The notes below the pieces were generated by a model, which worked only from the letters and a program-made list of their open reading frames with translations, was not told where the DNA came from and did not search any database. Shown here piece after piece: positions 1 through 9,700 of a stretch of DNA of 64,000 nucleotides; positions within the stretch are counted from its first letter, which is position 1; every line of letters begins with the position of its first letter. The translations under genes were made by a program, and so were the position numbers. Origin of the DNA: Brevundimonas sp. AJA228-03 (GTDB taxonomy: Bacteria > Pseudomonadota > Alphaproteobacteria > Caulobacterales > Caulobacteraceae); assembly GCF_017795885.1 (NCBI RefSeq), contig NZ_CP059297.1:2547001-2611000 (forward strand), given 5' to 3'.

Positions 1-408
1 TTTGTCGGCGTGCCTCTGAATTAAGTCGGGGAGCTCCCGAAATTTATCATGCGCGACCTCATAGAAATCATCACGAACCATTTTCGTGATGGGCAGGTAG
101 TTTTCACTACCCCAAGCCTCACCAACTTCCCGCCCATGATCAACGCCAAACATTCGAAAAAAGCCCATATGGGCTGGATAGTGATGTCCTTGGTAATTTC
201 GAAAACTGATATTCAGATCAGCGTTCCGCAATCGAAAATGTTTGAGCTTGGATGCCAGCAAAAGCATTCCGTACGGCGCAAAGAAATGCTCTTTGCCGAA
301 GTCAATAATTAGCTCGTCGTGACCTGCGAAATAATCAAGCTCTCGAGCAAATGCCAATATTGTAGCAAGGTCACTCTGTACGGGAAATTTTATTGTAGCC
401 CTTGCCAA
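1..408 (-). CDS. Partial low-GC gene, putative STAS/ATPase-type protein (5' end only)
   Basis: The minus strand is open from a TTG at 406-408 to the window edge (136 codons, no stop). The TTG is preceded by an AAGGA-type ribosome binding site. No in-frame ATG precedes the internal Met at residue 48, so TTG is the likely start. The N-terminal part resembles small STAS-like domains (motif LIIDFGK near residues 33-39). It is followed by APYGMLLLAS and by PAHMGFFRMFG with GEAWGSENYLPIT, a pattern I associate with HATPase-linked STAS-like proteins of accessory regions; that assignment is inference. GC is about 40-45% in the lines I counted, against roughly 65-70% in pccB 36 bp upstream, so the gene is probably acquired. 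The C-terminal part lies outside the window. Confidence 0.6.
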   Translation of the reverse strand, partial: MARATIKFPVQSDLATILAFARELDYFAGHDELIIDFGKEHFFAPYGMLLLASKLKHFRLRNADLNISFRNYQGHHYPAHMGFFRMFGVDHGREVGEAWGSENYLPITKMVRDDFYEVAHDKFRELPDLIQRHADK

Positions 409-444
409 CTGAATTCCTTAGTCAAAATTTATCGAAACACCATT

Positions 445-1977
445 CTAAAGCGGAATATTATCGTGCTTCTTCCACGGATTAGCCTGCACCTTCCCCTTCA
501 GCGTGCGTAATGCCCGGATCAGCCGCCGCCGCGTCCCGTGCGGCATGATCACGTCGTCGATGTATCCCAGCCCCGCCGCCACAAACGGATTGGCGAAGCG
601 TTCCTTGTATTCGGCCTCGCGCGCGGCCAGGGCCGCCGGGTCGTCGGCCTCCTTCCTGAAGATGATCTCGACCGCGCCCTTGGCCCCCATCACCGCGATC
701 TCGGCACTGGGCCAGGCGTAGTTGACGTCGCCGCGCAGGTGTTTGGAGCTCATCACGTCATAGGCGCCGCCATAGGCCTTGCGCGTGATCACCGTCAGCT
801 TGGGCACCGTGGCCTCGGCATAGGCGAACAGCAGCTTGGCCCCGTGCTTGATCAGGGCACCGTATTCCTGGCGCGTGCCGGGCATGAAGCCGGGCACGTC
901 GACGAAGGTCACCAGCGGAATGGAAAAGGCATCGCAGAACCGCACGAACCGCGCGGCCTTGCGGCTGCTGTCGATGTCCAGCACCCCGGCCAGCACCTGC
1001 GGCTGGTTGGCGACGATGCCGACCGACTGGCCGTCCAGCCGGCCGAAGCCGCAGACGATGTTCCGGGCGAAATCGGCCCCGATCTCGAAGAACTCGGTCT
1101 CGTCGACCGTCTTCAGGATCAGCTCCTTGATGTCATAGGGCTGGTTCGGATTGGCCGGGACCAGGGTGTCGAGGCTGGCCTCGTCCCGGTCCGGATCGTC
1201 GTAGCTCTCGCGCACCGGGGGCTTTTCGCGGTTGGACAGGGGCAGGAAGCCGATCAGGCGGCGGACTTCGCTGAGGGCCTCCAGATCGTTCTCGAACGCG
1301 CCGTCGGCCACGCCCGACTTGCCGGCATGGACCCGGGCCCCGCCGAGGTCCTCGTGGCTGACCACCTCGTTGGTGACGGTGCGAACCACGTCCGGGCCGG
1401 TCACATACATGTAGGACGTGTCCTTCACCATGAAGATGAAGTCGGTGATGGCGGGCGAATAGACGTCGCCGCCCGCGCACGGCCCCATGATCACGCTGAT
1501 CTGGGGGATGACGCCACTGGCCAGGGTGTTCTGCAGGAAGATGTCGGCGTATCCGGCTAGGCTCTCCACCCCCTCCTGGATGCGCGCCCCGCCCGCGTCG
1601 AACAGGCCGATGATCGGCGCGCCATTGGTCAGGGCCATAGTCTGCAGCTTGACGATCTTGGCCGCATGGGCACCGGAAAGACTGCCGCCGAAGACGGTGA
1701 AATCCTTGGAGAAGACATAGACCAGCCGCCCGCCGATCGTGCCTCGGCCGGTGACCACGCCGTCGCCCGGCACCCGCTGGTTTTCCATGCCGAACTGGTG
1801 GCTGCGGTGCTCGACGAACATGTCGGTCTCCTCGAAGGAGCCCTCGTCCAGCAGCACCTCGATCCGCTCGCGCGCAGTCAGCTTGCCCTTGGCGTGCTGG
1901 GCGGCAATCCGCGCGGCCCCGCCGCCCTGACGCGCCGCCTCGCGGCGGGCTTCCAGCTGTTCCAGAATGGCTTTCAT
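445..1977 (-). CDS. pccB: Propionyl-CoA carboxylase beta subunit (acyl-CoA carboxyltransferase)
   Basis: The 510-residue product matches the usual size and layout of the carboxyltransferase subunit that moves the biotin-bound carboxyl group to propionyl-CoA, giving methylmalonyl-CoA. Both crotonase-fold halves are present. The N-terminal half has [13 protein letters not shown] (124-136) and the glycine-rich [13 protein letters not shown] (164-176) that forms an oxyanion pocket. The C-terminal half has the [10 protein letters not shown] motif near residue 405. The biotin-carrying alpha subunit is not in this window. The start ATG is followed by a typical amphipathic N-terminal helix. Related acyl-CoA carboxylases (acetyl-CoA, methylcrotonyl-CoA) share the fold, but length and motifs favour propionyl-CoA. 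Confidence 0.93.
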   Translation of the reverse strand: MKAILEQLEARREAARQGGGAARIAAQHAKGKLTARERIEVLLDEGSFEETDMFVEHRSHQFGMENQRVPGDGVVTGRGTIGGRLVYVFSKDFTVFGGSLSGAHAAKIVKLQTMALTNGAPIIGLFDAGGARIQEGVESLAGYADIFLQNTLASGVIPQISVIMGPCAGGDVYSPAITDFIFMVKDTSYMYVTGPDVVRTVTNEVVSHEDLGGARVHAGKSGVADGAFENDLEALSEVRRLIGFLPLSNREKPPVRESYDDPDRDEASLDTLVPANPNQPYDIKELILKTVDETEFFEIGADFARNIVCGFGRLDGQSVGIVANQPQVLAGVLDIDSSRKAARFVRFCDAFSIPLVTFVDVPGFMPGTRQEYGALIKHGAKLLFAYAEATVPKLTVITRKAYGGAYDVMSSKHLRGDVNYAWPSAEIAVMGAKGAVEIIFRKEADDPAALAAREAEYKERFANPFVAAGLGYIDDVIMPHGTRRRLIRALRTLKGKVQANPWKKHDNIPL

Positions 1978-2054
1978 CTCGATCCTCTCGTCATGGAGCG
2001 GTCATAGGCGGAACGCCCGGCCTCGTCACCCGCCGGGCCCTGCGCGCAGGGGAA

Positions 2055-2139
2055 TGGTGCGAGCGGCGGGGATCGAACCCGCATGACCGAAGTCGAGGGA
2101 TTTTAAGTCCCTTGCGTCTACCAGTTTCGCCACGCTCGC
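2055..2139 (-). tRNA. tRNA-Leu (anticodon UAA)
   Basis: The minus strand folds as a class II tRNA of 85 nt with an encoded CCA end (TGG at 2055-2057). The acceptor stem pairs GCGAGCG with its complement. The anticodon stem AGGGA/TCCCT encloses CTTAAAA, giving anticodon TAA. A long variable arm and the T-arm GCGGGTTCGATCCCCGC are present. The gene lies between pccB and the M28 peptidase gene, in the same direction as both. Confidence 0.95.
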
Positions 2140-2153
2140 GGCCGACGCCCGCC

Positions 2154-3596
2154 TCAGGGCGCGGTCTTGCCCGGAGCCAGGGCCCGGAAATCCACGTCCG
2201 AATCCGCCGCCAGCCAGATCAGCCCCGCCCAGGCGGCGACGTTCTGGTTCAGCTGTTCCGGGTCGATCTTGTCCAGGGTGTCGTCGGCGGTGTGGTGCAG
2301 GTCGAAATAGCGCAGACCGTCCTGCAGCAGGCCGAACACCGGCACGCCGGCCTGGACGATCGGCCCGATGTCGGCCCCGCCCTCGGTTTCCGGCTCGGAC
2401 GAGCGCAGCACGCCGATCGGATACAGCACGCGGTTCGCGGCATCGGCGAACGTCCCCGTCTGGGCGCCGGCCGGCAGCTGCAGCGCATAGACCCGGTCGG
2501 CCCCGAAATCGCTCTCGCCGGTGAAGACATGGTTGGCCAGGTCCTCGGGCGACAGGCTGCGCAGATAGGCTCCGCCGCCGTTACCGGTATTGGTCGGCTG
2601 GGCCACTTCCTCGGATCCATACAGGATCACGCGGATGGTGCGGGCCGTGCGGCCCTGGTCGGCGATGGCCCGCGCGGCGCCGATGGTGATGGCCCCCCCT
2701 GCCCCGTCGTCGATGGCCCCGGTGCCCAGGTCCCAGCTGTCCATGTGGGAGCCCAGAACGATGATCTCCTCGGGCCGGGTCCGCCCCGGCAGGTCGCCGA
2801 TCACATTGCGCGAGGTGGTCTGATAGGTGTGGGCGGTCGAGGACAGGTGTATGCGCACCGGCTCGCCATAGCCGATCAGACGGCTCAGCTGGTCGGCGTC
2901 GGGCGCGCTCAGCGCAAAGGCCGGGACCGGCACCACGCCGTTCACATAGCGGGTGGTGCCCGTGTGCGGCATGCGGTGCTGGTCCGATCCGGCCGAGCGC
3001 ATGATGAAGGCCAGCGCCCCCTTCTGCCCCGCCACGCCGGGTCCGGCACCCCGAATGCGGGTCAGCGGCCCGTAGCCCGCGCCCGTCTGCATCGGCACCA
3101 TCTGGCCGGCATCGACATAGGCGATCTTGCCCGCCAGCGATCCGTCCGGCACCGCCTGGAAATCCTCCAGCGAGGTGAAGCGCACCACCTCCGCCTCGAT
3201 GCCGCCTTCCGGCGTGCCGGGCGAATGACCGAGGGCGGCGACGACCAGCCGCTGCGGGTTCGCGCCCACGATGGCGGCGCTTTCCTCGCCCCGCTCCCAG
3301 CCGACCAGCGGGAATTCCTGGATGCGGACGTTCTTGAAGCCGTGCTCGCGCATATAGCCCGCCGCCCATTCCGCCGCCGCCGTCTCGCTCGACGAGCCCG
3401 CCGGGCGCGGCCCGAAGCGGGTGGTCAGCTGGGTGACGTAGTCCAGGGCGATGTTGTCGGCCAGGGCGGCATCACGGACGCGCTCGGCCGCCGCAATGGT
3501 CGCTGCGTCCTGGGCCACGGCCGGCGCGGAAAGACCGGCGAGCAGCGCCAGGGCCGAAATCGCGCCGGACGCCGCGAGACGAAGGGAAACAGACAT
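2154..3596 (-). CDS. Secreted M28-family zinc aminopeptidase
   Basis: This is a 480-residue exported metallopeptidase. The N terminus is a Sec signal peptide with a hydrophobic run ending in AVA-Q. The ATG at 3596 is chosen because GGAG lies 9 nt upstream; an upstream in-frame GTG at 3608 falls inside that ribosome binding site. A PA-like insert occupies roughly residues 100-250. The M28 catalytic domain shows the zinc-ligand series: GSHMDSW (His near 284), GAIDDGAGG (Asp near 297), YGSEEV (Glu-Glu near 329) and DLHHTADD near the C terminus. It probably trims peptides in the periplasm or outside the cell. Its stop is 15 bp from the 5' end of tRNA-Leu. Confidence 0.88.
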   Translation of the reverse strand: MSVSLRLAASGAISALALLAGLSAPAVAQDAATIAAAERVRDAALADNIALDYVTQLTTRFGPRPAGSSSETAAAEWAAGYMREHGFKNVRIQEFPLVGWERGEESAAIVGANPQRLVVAALGHSPGTPEGGIEAEVVRFTSLEDFQAVPDGSLAGKIAYVDAGQMVPMQTGAGYGPLTRIRGAGPGVAGQKGALAFIMRSAGSDQHRMPHTGTTRYVNGVVPVPAFALSAPDADQLSRLIGYGEPVRIHLSSTAHTYQTTSRNVIGDLPGRTRPEEIIVLGSHMDSWDLGTGAIDDGAGGAITIGAARAIADQGRTARTIRVILYGSEEVAQPTNTGNGGGAYLRSLSPEDLANHVFTGESDFGADRVYALQLPAGAQTGTFADAANRVLYPIGVLRSSEPETEGGADIGPIVQAGVPVFGLLQDGLRYFDLHHTADDTLDKIDPEQLNQNVAAWAGLIWLAADSDVDFRALAPGKTAP

Positions 3597-3656
3597 GGGA
3601 ATCTCCACCAGACAGGGGCAGACCCTAGCGACTGCAACCGGCGGGGAGAAGGCCGT

Positions 3657-4565
3657 CTAGCCGACGCGGGCCAGTTCAGGCTCCAGCACAACCTCGCGCC
3701 AGGCGTGCGGCGTCGCCAGCAGGGCGCGGACCAGCAGGTTGTTCACCGCATGCCCGGCCTTGTAGCCCTCGTAGCGGCCCAGCAGGGGCGCGCCCAGGAC
3801 GTAGAGGTCGCCGATGGCGTCCAGCGCCTTGTGCCGCACGAACTCGCGTTCCATCCGCAGGCCGCCGGGGTTCAGGATCTCGTCGCCGTCGATGACGACC
3901 GCATTCTCGAGGCTGCCGCCGCGCGCCAGTCCGGCCTGACGCAGGGCCTCGACCTCATGCGCGAAGCCGAAGGTGCGGGCCGACATGATCTCTGTGCGGA
4001 AGGTCTCCTCGTCGACGACGAAATCGATGACCTGATGGCCGACGACCGCATTGTCGAAATCGATCTCGAACCGCATCTCGTAGCGGTCGCACGGCAGCAG
4101 GGCCGCGTGCTTGTCGCCGTCGGTGACGTGGATGGGCTCCAGAATCTCGATGTAGCGGACCGGGGCCTCCTGACGGCGGAACCCGGCGCGGTCCAGCAGC
4201 TGCACGAACGGCAGGGCCGAACCGTCGAGGATCGGCAGCTCGGGCCCATCGACCTCGACCATGACGTTGGAGATGCCGAGCGCGCAGAAGGCCGCCATCA
4301 GATGCTCGATCGTCGACAGGCACACGCCCGCCGCATTCTCGATCATGGTGTTCAGCCGGGCATCGACGACGGCGTCGCCCGAGACGACGATGCGGTTTTC
4401 GCGGTCCGTGATGTCGGTGCGGACGAAGACGATGCCGGTCCCGGTCGGGGCGGGACGGATGACCAGGCGCACGCGCTGACCCGTGTGCACGCCCACGCCG
4501 GCGCAGATCGCCGGGGCGACCAGGGTCCGTTCACGATGATCGTGGCGTGCGGGCAAGGCGTTCAA
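3657..4565 (-). CDS. lpxC: UDP-3-O-acyl-N-acetylglucosamine deacetylase
   Basis: LpxC catalyses the committed zinc-dependent step of lipid A synthesis. The 302-residue product has the conserved [10 protein letters not shown] (zinc His 88), [13 protein letters not shown] around 130-142, and the C-terminal AIGDLYVLG and GYKAGHAVN blocks that carry the remaining zinc and catalytic residues. It lies at its usual place just after ftsZ in the dcw cluster. A 291-bp spacer with the ftsZ terminator and a heptanucleotide repeat separates the two genes, so lpxC probably has its own promoter here. Confidence 0.95.
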   Translation of the reverse strand: MNALPARHDHRERTLVAPAICAGVGVHTGQRVRLVIRPAPTGTGIVFVRTDITDRENRIVVSGDAVVDARLNTMIENAAGVCLSTIEHLMAAFCALGISNVMVEVDGPELPILDGSALPFVQLLDRAGFRRQEAPVRYIEILEPIHVTDGDKHAALLPCDRYEMRFEIDFDNAVVGHQVIDFVVDEETFRTEIMSARTFGFAHEVEALRQAGLARGGSLENAVVIDGDEILNPGGLRMEREFVRHKALDAIGDLYVLGAPLLGRYEGYKAGHAVNNLLVRALLATPHAWREVVLEPELARVG

Positions 4566-4680
4566 CTCGATCGTCGACCTGCGCTGGTGTGCAGCGCAAT
4601 ATCCGAAGATCGATGCCTAGCCGTCTGTTCGGAAACCATAAACCAAAGTCGGGTTTCGGAATGTTACGGATGGTGGCGGA

Positions 4681-4764
<84 letters not shown>

Positions 4765-4795
4765 GAGTGATTGTCGCGACGTTCGCCGGCAAGAC

Positions 4796-4828
4796 GAAAA
4801 AGGGGCGATCCGCCGGACCGCCCCTTTC
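4796..4828 (-). terminator. Rho-independent terminator of ftsZ
   Basis: On the minus strand, 29 bp past the ftsZ stop, GGGGCG and CGCCCC arms enclose a short CCGGCGG-containing loop and are followed by five T residues. Orientation fits transcription from ftsZ. Confidence 0.8.
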
Positions 4829-4856
4829 CTACTGCCTACTGCCTGGTGCCCAATCC

Positions 4857-6416
4857 CTAGTTGGCCAGCCGCCTCAGAAACGAAGGAATCTCCAGATCGT
4901 CTTCCGTCTTCTGGGGCTCGGGCGCGGGCTGGGCTGTCGTGCGCAACTGGGGCTGGCCGCGCTGGGGGGTCTGCTGGACCGGCGCATAGGCGGACGGGGC
5001 GCGGGGCTTCTTGCCGAACAGGCTCCAGCCCGACTTCCGGTGATCGCGGTCGTCATAGCCTGGCTCGTCGTATTCACGCGGTGCCTGGGCGGCACCGTCC
5101 ATATAGAGGTCGCCCTGATCCTGGGCGGCGGCGGTCGGACGGGTCGGAGCGGCCTCAAACTCTTCGACCCAGGGGTCGACGATGGGTTCGAGCGTTCGCG
5201 GCTCTTCGGCGGCGAGGATGACCGGCTCGGGCGCGCGGGCGACGGGCGGCGGGGCCTGGAAGGTCGGCACGACCGGCGCGGGCTCGGGTGCGCGATAGGC
5301 GGCCTCGCTGCGGACCGGCTCGCGATAGGCCGGCTCGCGGTAGGCGGGTTCCGGGGCACGGGCGGCCGGAGCCGGGGCGACAGGGGCTGTGCCGCGGGAA
5401 TCGTGGAAGGCGGTCGGCCGCGGCGCGACGGGCTCTGCACGAATGCCACCGACCTCGTCCATGCCGGTGGCCACGACCGAGACGCGGATCTTGCCGTCCA
5501 GGGCCGGATCGAACGCCGCACCGAAGATCATGTTGGCGTCGCCGTCCACCTCGGCCGAGATGGCGTTGGCGGCCTCGTCGACTTCCAGCAGGGTCATGTC
5601 CAGACCGCCGGTGATGTTGACCAGCACGGCCTTGGCACCCTTCAGGCTGGTCTCGTCCAGCAGCGGGTTGGCGATGGCGTTCTGGGCCGCCAGCAGGGCG
5701 CGGTCGTCGCCCGAGGCCTCGCCCGTGCCCATCATCGCCTTGCCCATCTCGGACATGACGGCGCGGACGTCGGCAAAGTCCAGGTTGATCAGGCCGGGCA
5801 GGATCATCAGGTCGGTGATCGAACGGACGCCCGAGTGCAGCACCTGGTCGGCCATGCCGAAGGCGTCGGCGAAGGTCGTGCGCTCATTGGCGACGCGGAA
5901 CAGGTTCTGGTTCGGAATGACGATCAGGGTGTCGACGTAGCGCTGCAGCTCGGCGATGCCCGCGTCGGCCAGGCGCATGCGGTGACGACCTTCGAAGGTG
6001 AAGGGCTTGGTCACGACGCCGACAGTCAGGATGCCCCGGTCGCGCGCGCATTTGGCGATGATGGGGGCCGCGCCCGTCCCGGTGCCGCCGCCCATTCCGG
6101 CGGTGATGAAGATCATGTGCGCGCCTTCCAGGTGCGCATGGATCTCGTCGGCGCTTTCCTCGGCGGCGTTCATGCCGACTTCGGGGTGGGCCCCGGCGCC
6201 GAGCCCTTGCGTGATGGTCTCGCCCAGCTGGATGCGGCGGTCGGTCTTGGCGAAGGACAGGTGCTGGGCGTCGGTGTTGGCCACCACGAACTCGACCCCC
6301 TCGAGGCCGGCGTCGATCATGTTGTTGACCGCGTTTCCGCCCGCGCCACCGACGCCGAACACGACGATCCGGGGCTTCAGTTCCGTGGCTTGCGGCCGCA
6401 CCAGCGAGAGAGACAT
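4857..6416 (-). CDS. ftsZ: Cell division GTPase FtsZ
   Basis: This 519-residue tubulin homologue forms the Z-ring. The start is the ATG at 6416 (MSLSLVRP), not the upstream ATG at 6509, because FtsZ homology begins there. It has the [10 protein letters not shown] nucleotide loop (21-30), the tubulin signature GGGTGTG (109-115) and NLDFADV of the T7 catalytic loop. After residue 320 comes a long Pro/Ala/Glu-rich linker with [13 protein letters not shown] repeats, as in Caulobacter-type FtsZ. The C-terminal conserved peptide [10 protein letters not shown] binds FtsA and other partners. A TonB receptor gene, not ftsA, lies directly upstream. GANTC sites in the upstream region suggest methylation-linked control (see findings). 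Confidence 0.97.
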   Translation of the reverse strand: MSLSLVRPQATELKPRIVVFGVGGAGGNAVNNMIDAGLEGVEFVVANTDAQHLSFAKTDRRIQLGETITQGLGAGAHPEVGMNAAEESADEIHAHLEGAHMIFITAGMGGGTGTGAAPIIAKCARDRGILTVGVVTKPFTFEGRHRMRLADAGIAELQRYVDTLIVIPNQNLFRVANERTTFADAFGMADQVLHSGVRSITDLMILPGLINLDFADVRAVMSEMGKAMMGTGEASGDDRALLAAQNAIANPLLDETSLKGAKAVLVNITGGLDMTLLEVDEAANAISAEVDGDANMIFGAAFDPALDGKIRVSVVATGMDEVGGIRAEPVAPRPTAFHDSRGTAPVAPAPAARAPEPAYREPAYREPVRSEAAYRAPEPAPVVPTFQAPPPVARAPEPVILAAEEPRTLEPIVDPWVEEFEAAPTRPTAAAQDQGDLYMDGAAQAPREYDEPGYDDRDHRKSGWSLFGKKPRAPSAYAPVQQTPQRGQPQLRTTAQPAPEPQKTEDDLEIPSFLRRLAN

Positions 6417-6739
6417 ATCCAAACCGACCTTTTTTTCGACCCTGCTCCCCAAGGTTCCAATGCGAAGTCCCCGCAGATCCGCATTGGTTATGAGCGCGTT
6501 AAGGATCACCCAACGCCCTTAAGGGAAGGTTACCGAATACGGTGAGTCGGAGAGGATGGGCAGAAAACCAAAGCGCGGCCCGGGTAAATTTTCGTCGCGG
6601 GCCCCTTTGACGACGCGGACGGGCTGGAATCGGGCGTAGCGACGCAGGGGGTTGGTTCCACAGCCCCACGACAGAAAAGGGGCCGGACGATTGCTCGCCC
6701 GGCCCCGATGTCTGGAACCGACCTGAGGCGGAGCCGGCC
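6417..6739 (-). promoter_or_regulatory. ftsZ upstream region with two GANTC sites
   Basis: This 323-bp stretch has no supportable gene. It contains the terminator of the upstream receptor gene (6674-6706) and must hold the ftsZ promoter and leader. Two CcrM recognition sites are visible, GAGTC at 6544-6548 and GAATC at 6627-6631. In Caulobacter, ftsZ transcription is known to respond to GANTC methylation; applying that here is inference. I could not place a confident -10/-35 pair. Confidence 0.5.
6674..6706 (-). terminator. Rho-independent terminator of the TonB-dependent receptor gene
   Basis: On the minus strand, GGGGCCGG and CCGGCCCC form a perfect 8-bp stem around a 12-nt loop, followed by TTTTCTGT. 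It begins 34 bp after the receptor stop codon, so ftsZ is likely to be transcribed from its own promoter. Confidence 0.85.
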
Positions 6740-9700
6740 TTAGAAGGTGTAGCTCAGCGACGCCGTCCAGCGGCGACCCAGGGTGTCGACGTAGACACCG
6801 TTGTACAGGCCGTTCTCGCCCAGCTCCTGCTGGTCGAACACGTTGTCGATCGCAACGCGGGCCGTGATGTCGTCCGTGATGTCGTAGCCCAGCGACAGGT
6901 TGTGCAGGGCATAGGAGTCGTAGCGGATGACGTTGAACTGCTCGAGCGTCGCCTGAGCGGTCGGGCCGCCGAACACGATGGCCGAGTCCTGGAAGTTCGT
7001 GGTCCAGCGCGCGCTGAGCGGGCCACGGTTGTACAGGAAGGTCATCTGCGTCTTCCAGGACGGGTTAGCCAGCGTGTTTTCGTTGGCCGTGATGTCCGTG
7101 GGCAGGAAGTCGCCGCTGGAGGACGTGGTGTACTCCATCAGGTAGTAGACGTTGGTCCGGAAGCTGAAGTCACCCAGATCGTAGTCGGTCGAGAAGACCT
7201 CCGACAGATCCATCGAATAGCTCAGGTTCGCGTTGATCGCCTTCACCCGCGTTCCGCCCAGGTTGAAGAAGGGCAGTTCGAAGCCGTTGGTGTAGTTGAA
7301 CGTGTTGTCGCGACGGATGCCCGCGCAGCTGTTCACGCCGATTTCCGAGGTGTTGTCCGGATACTTCGGGCTGTCGTAGCAGAACGTCGCGGCACTGCCG
7401 GCCAGCAGCGGTCCCAGGGCGTCGGTGACCGTGATTTCCAGATAGTCCGCGGCGACGATCAGGTTCGGCACGAATGCAGGGCGCGCCACGAAGCCGAAGG
7501 TGAAGGAGTCACCCTTTTCCGGGACCAGGGTCTGGCGGCCGGAGATCACGCCGGTGAAGCTGGCACCGGTCGGAACATATCCGCCCGTGCCCGTGATGAA
7601 GGCCAGCGCCGACGCATCGTCCGTGATCGCGCGAAGCACGCCATCGGACCCGAGCAGCGAACCGCCGAACTGGGCGGCCACACGTCGGACTTCAGCGATA
7701 CAGTTGGGGCGGCGCGTGGCGGGAGCCGAGGCAGACGCGATGTTGGCCGACGAGCAGACGTCGCCCGACGAGGTGAAGAATGCCTGGTTGCCCAGGAACA
7801 GTTCCACCATCGACGGATTGCGGACCGACTTGGAGATGTTCCCGCGGAGCAGCAGCTGATCATTGACTTCCCAGGTGCCGGCGATGGTGTAGATTTCCTC
7901 ACGATCGCCGTCATAGCTCGGCGTCACCACTGTGCCGCTGAGGTTGCGGTAACGCTCGGCCTCACCTTCCTGTTCCGTGTAACGGATCGCGGGGTTCAGC
8001 TCGAGAGACTTGACGAACGGGATATTGAACCCTTCGCCGAGCAGCGGGATGCGCAGTTCCAGACCATACTCCGTGGTCGTCGTCTCTGCATTGGTGGTGG
8101 CCGAAGGTGCCGAACGCGTGCGGCCCAGGCCCGTGATCGACGACGGGAAGTAGCTCAGCTCTTCCTTGCGGTATTCGCCGGTGACGGCGAACTGCAGCGG
8201 GCCAGCCGGCAGGTCGAACACCGAGCCCGTCACCGTCGCCTGGGTGAAGTTCTGGGTCGACTCGTTGTCGAAGGTTTCCCGAACCGACACGAAGTCCTTG
8301 GCGGCTTGCGACGCACGGCCTTCGCCGAAGACGTTCAACGGCTGGCAGGCATCCACCATGGCCTGGGTGATCGTCGGGGCGAACAGCGATTGCGTGCGGA
8401 TGCCGTCAGGTCCGATCGTGGAGATCGGTTGCTGGATCGAGCCCGGGATGTAGCCGGTCGTGTTATTTCCGCCGTAGCTGGCAAGGTAGCCGGCGAGGCC
8501 GTCGCGCTTGGCGCGGCAAACCACGTTGGAGCCGACCTGAACGGCATCGATCGCCATGGCATAGGCCACATCGTTGAGGGCGCTGAACTCGACGTGGGTC
8601 TTGGCCTGGCCGTAGGTGTGGGAAATATCGAAGCCGAAATCGCGACCCAGCAGGCTGAAGTCGCCGCTGATGCCGTTGACGCTGCGGAACGTCTCGTTGG
8701 TCGATTGCTGGGACAGGTCGTTGACCACGTCCTCGTTGTTCCGCGACAGGATGAAGTTGGTGGTGATCCCGGCGTTGGCCAGAGTCGTGCGGTTGGCGTC
8801 GGTCAGGAACGGATGATTGACATTGACGAGCAGGCCCGCGTTTTCCGGCGTGCTCGAGCTGGCCGAGTTGGCCAGGCCACCGGTCGAGATCGGGTTCCGG
8901 ACCGTGACGTCCGAATACAGGTTCTCGGTGTAGAAACGCAGGCTGTCGGTGATCTGATAGTTGGCGATCACATTGGCGACGTAGCGTTCCTGCTTGACGC
9001 GCAGGACCGTGGCGTCGGTGCGGTTCTGACCGTCGCTGCCGGCCTGGGTCGTATTGGTGCCCGGAGCGCCCGGGTTGGTCGCCAGTTCGCCGGCCAGGTT
9101 GTAGGTTTCGATGTTGCCGTTGCGGTCGAACCGGATCGGAACCGCGCGACGGGGCAGGAGGGCCGAGTTACCGCTCGGGTTGGCGATGTCCGGCACGCCG
9201 GGGACGAAGGTGCCGATGAAGTCGTTGACGTTCGTCGACGGATTGGCCGCATAGTATTCGCGCGCGGTCGGGCGGTTGGCCTGAACAACCGCCAGAACCT
9301 GAGCCGTCGTATAGGTCGCCGGCAGGCCATAGCGGGCCCGCGCGGCGGTCACCTGGGCGGCCGTCAGGGACCCGGGCGCAAAGGCGCAGACGTCGGTCGC
9401 GGTTGTGATACAGGCACCGAACGGGGTGTTCGGGACCAGCTGCAGGGTGGTGAGGTTGGCAGTCGACCACGGGAAGGGCGAGATCTGCGCAAAGCCGGGG
9501 AACTTGAACGAATTGCCGGGCTGGAAGAAGGCCGTGCTGACCGGGATGGCCGCGCTGCCCGGGACGAAGCTGGCGATAACCGGATTTTCGGCGGTGCCGT
9601 TCGACTGGGTGACGTTGAAGATCAGGCCGCCCTTGGTCAGCGTCGTAGTGCGCAGGTTGGGGCGGAAGACGGAAGGCAGGATGCCATCGGCGACCGATGA

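Noticed and set aside
49..312. 87-codon plus-strand frame at the left edge
   Set aside because: The minus strand over the same bases is open through the edge, has a ribosome binding site and recognisable motifs. The plus frame has neither.
6481..6540. CtrA box (TTAA-N7-TTAA) in the ftsZ upstream region
   Set aside because: The two TTAA half sites seen (GTTAAGG and CTTAAGG) are about 16 bp apart, not 7, so they do not fit the consensus.
6902..9700. 932-codon plus-strand frame opposite the TonB receptor
   Set aside because: The reverse strand encodes a receptor with signal peptide, plug and barrel end. The plus frame is Arg/Gly/Val-rich with no motifs.
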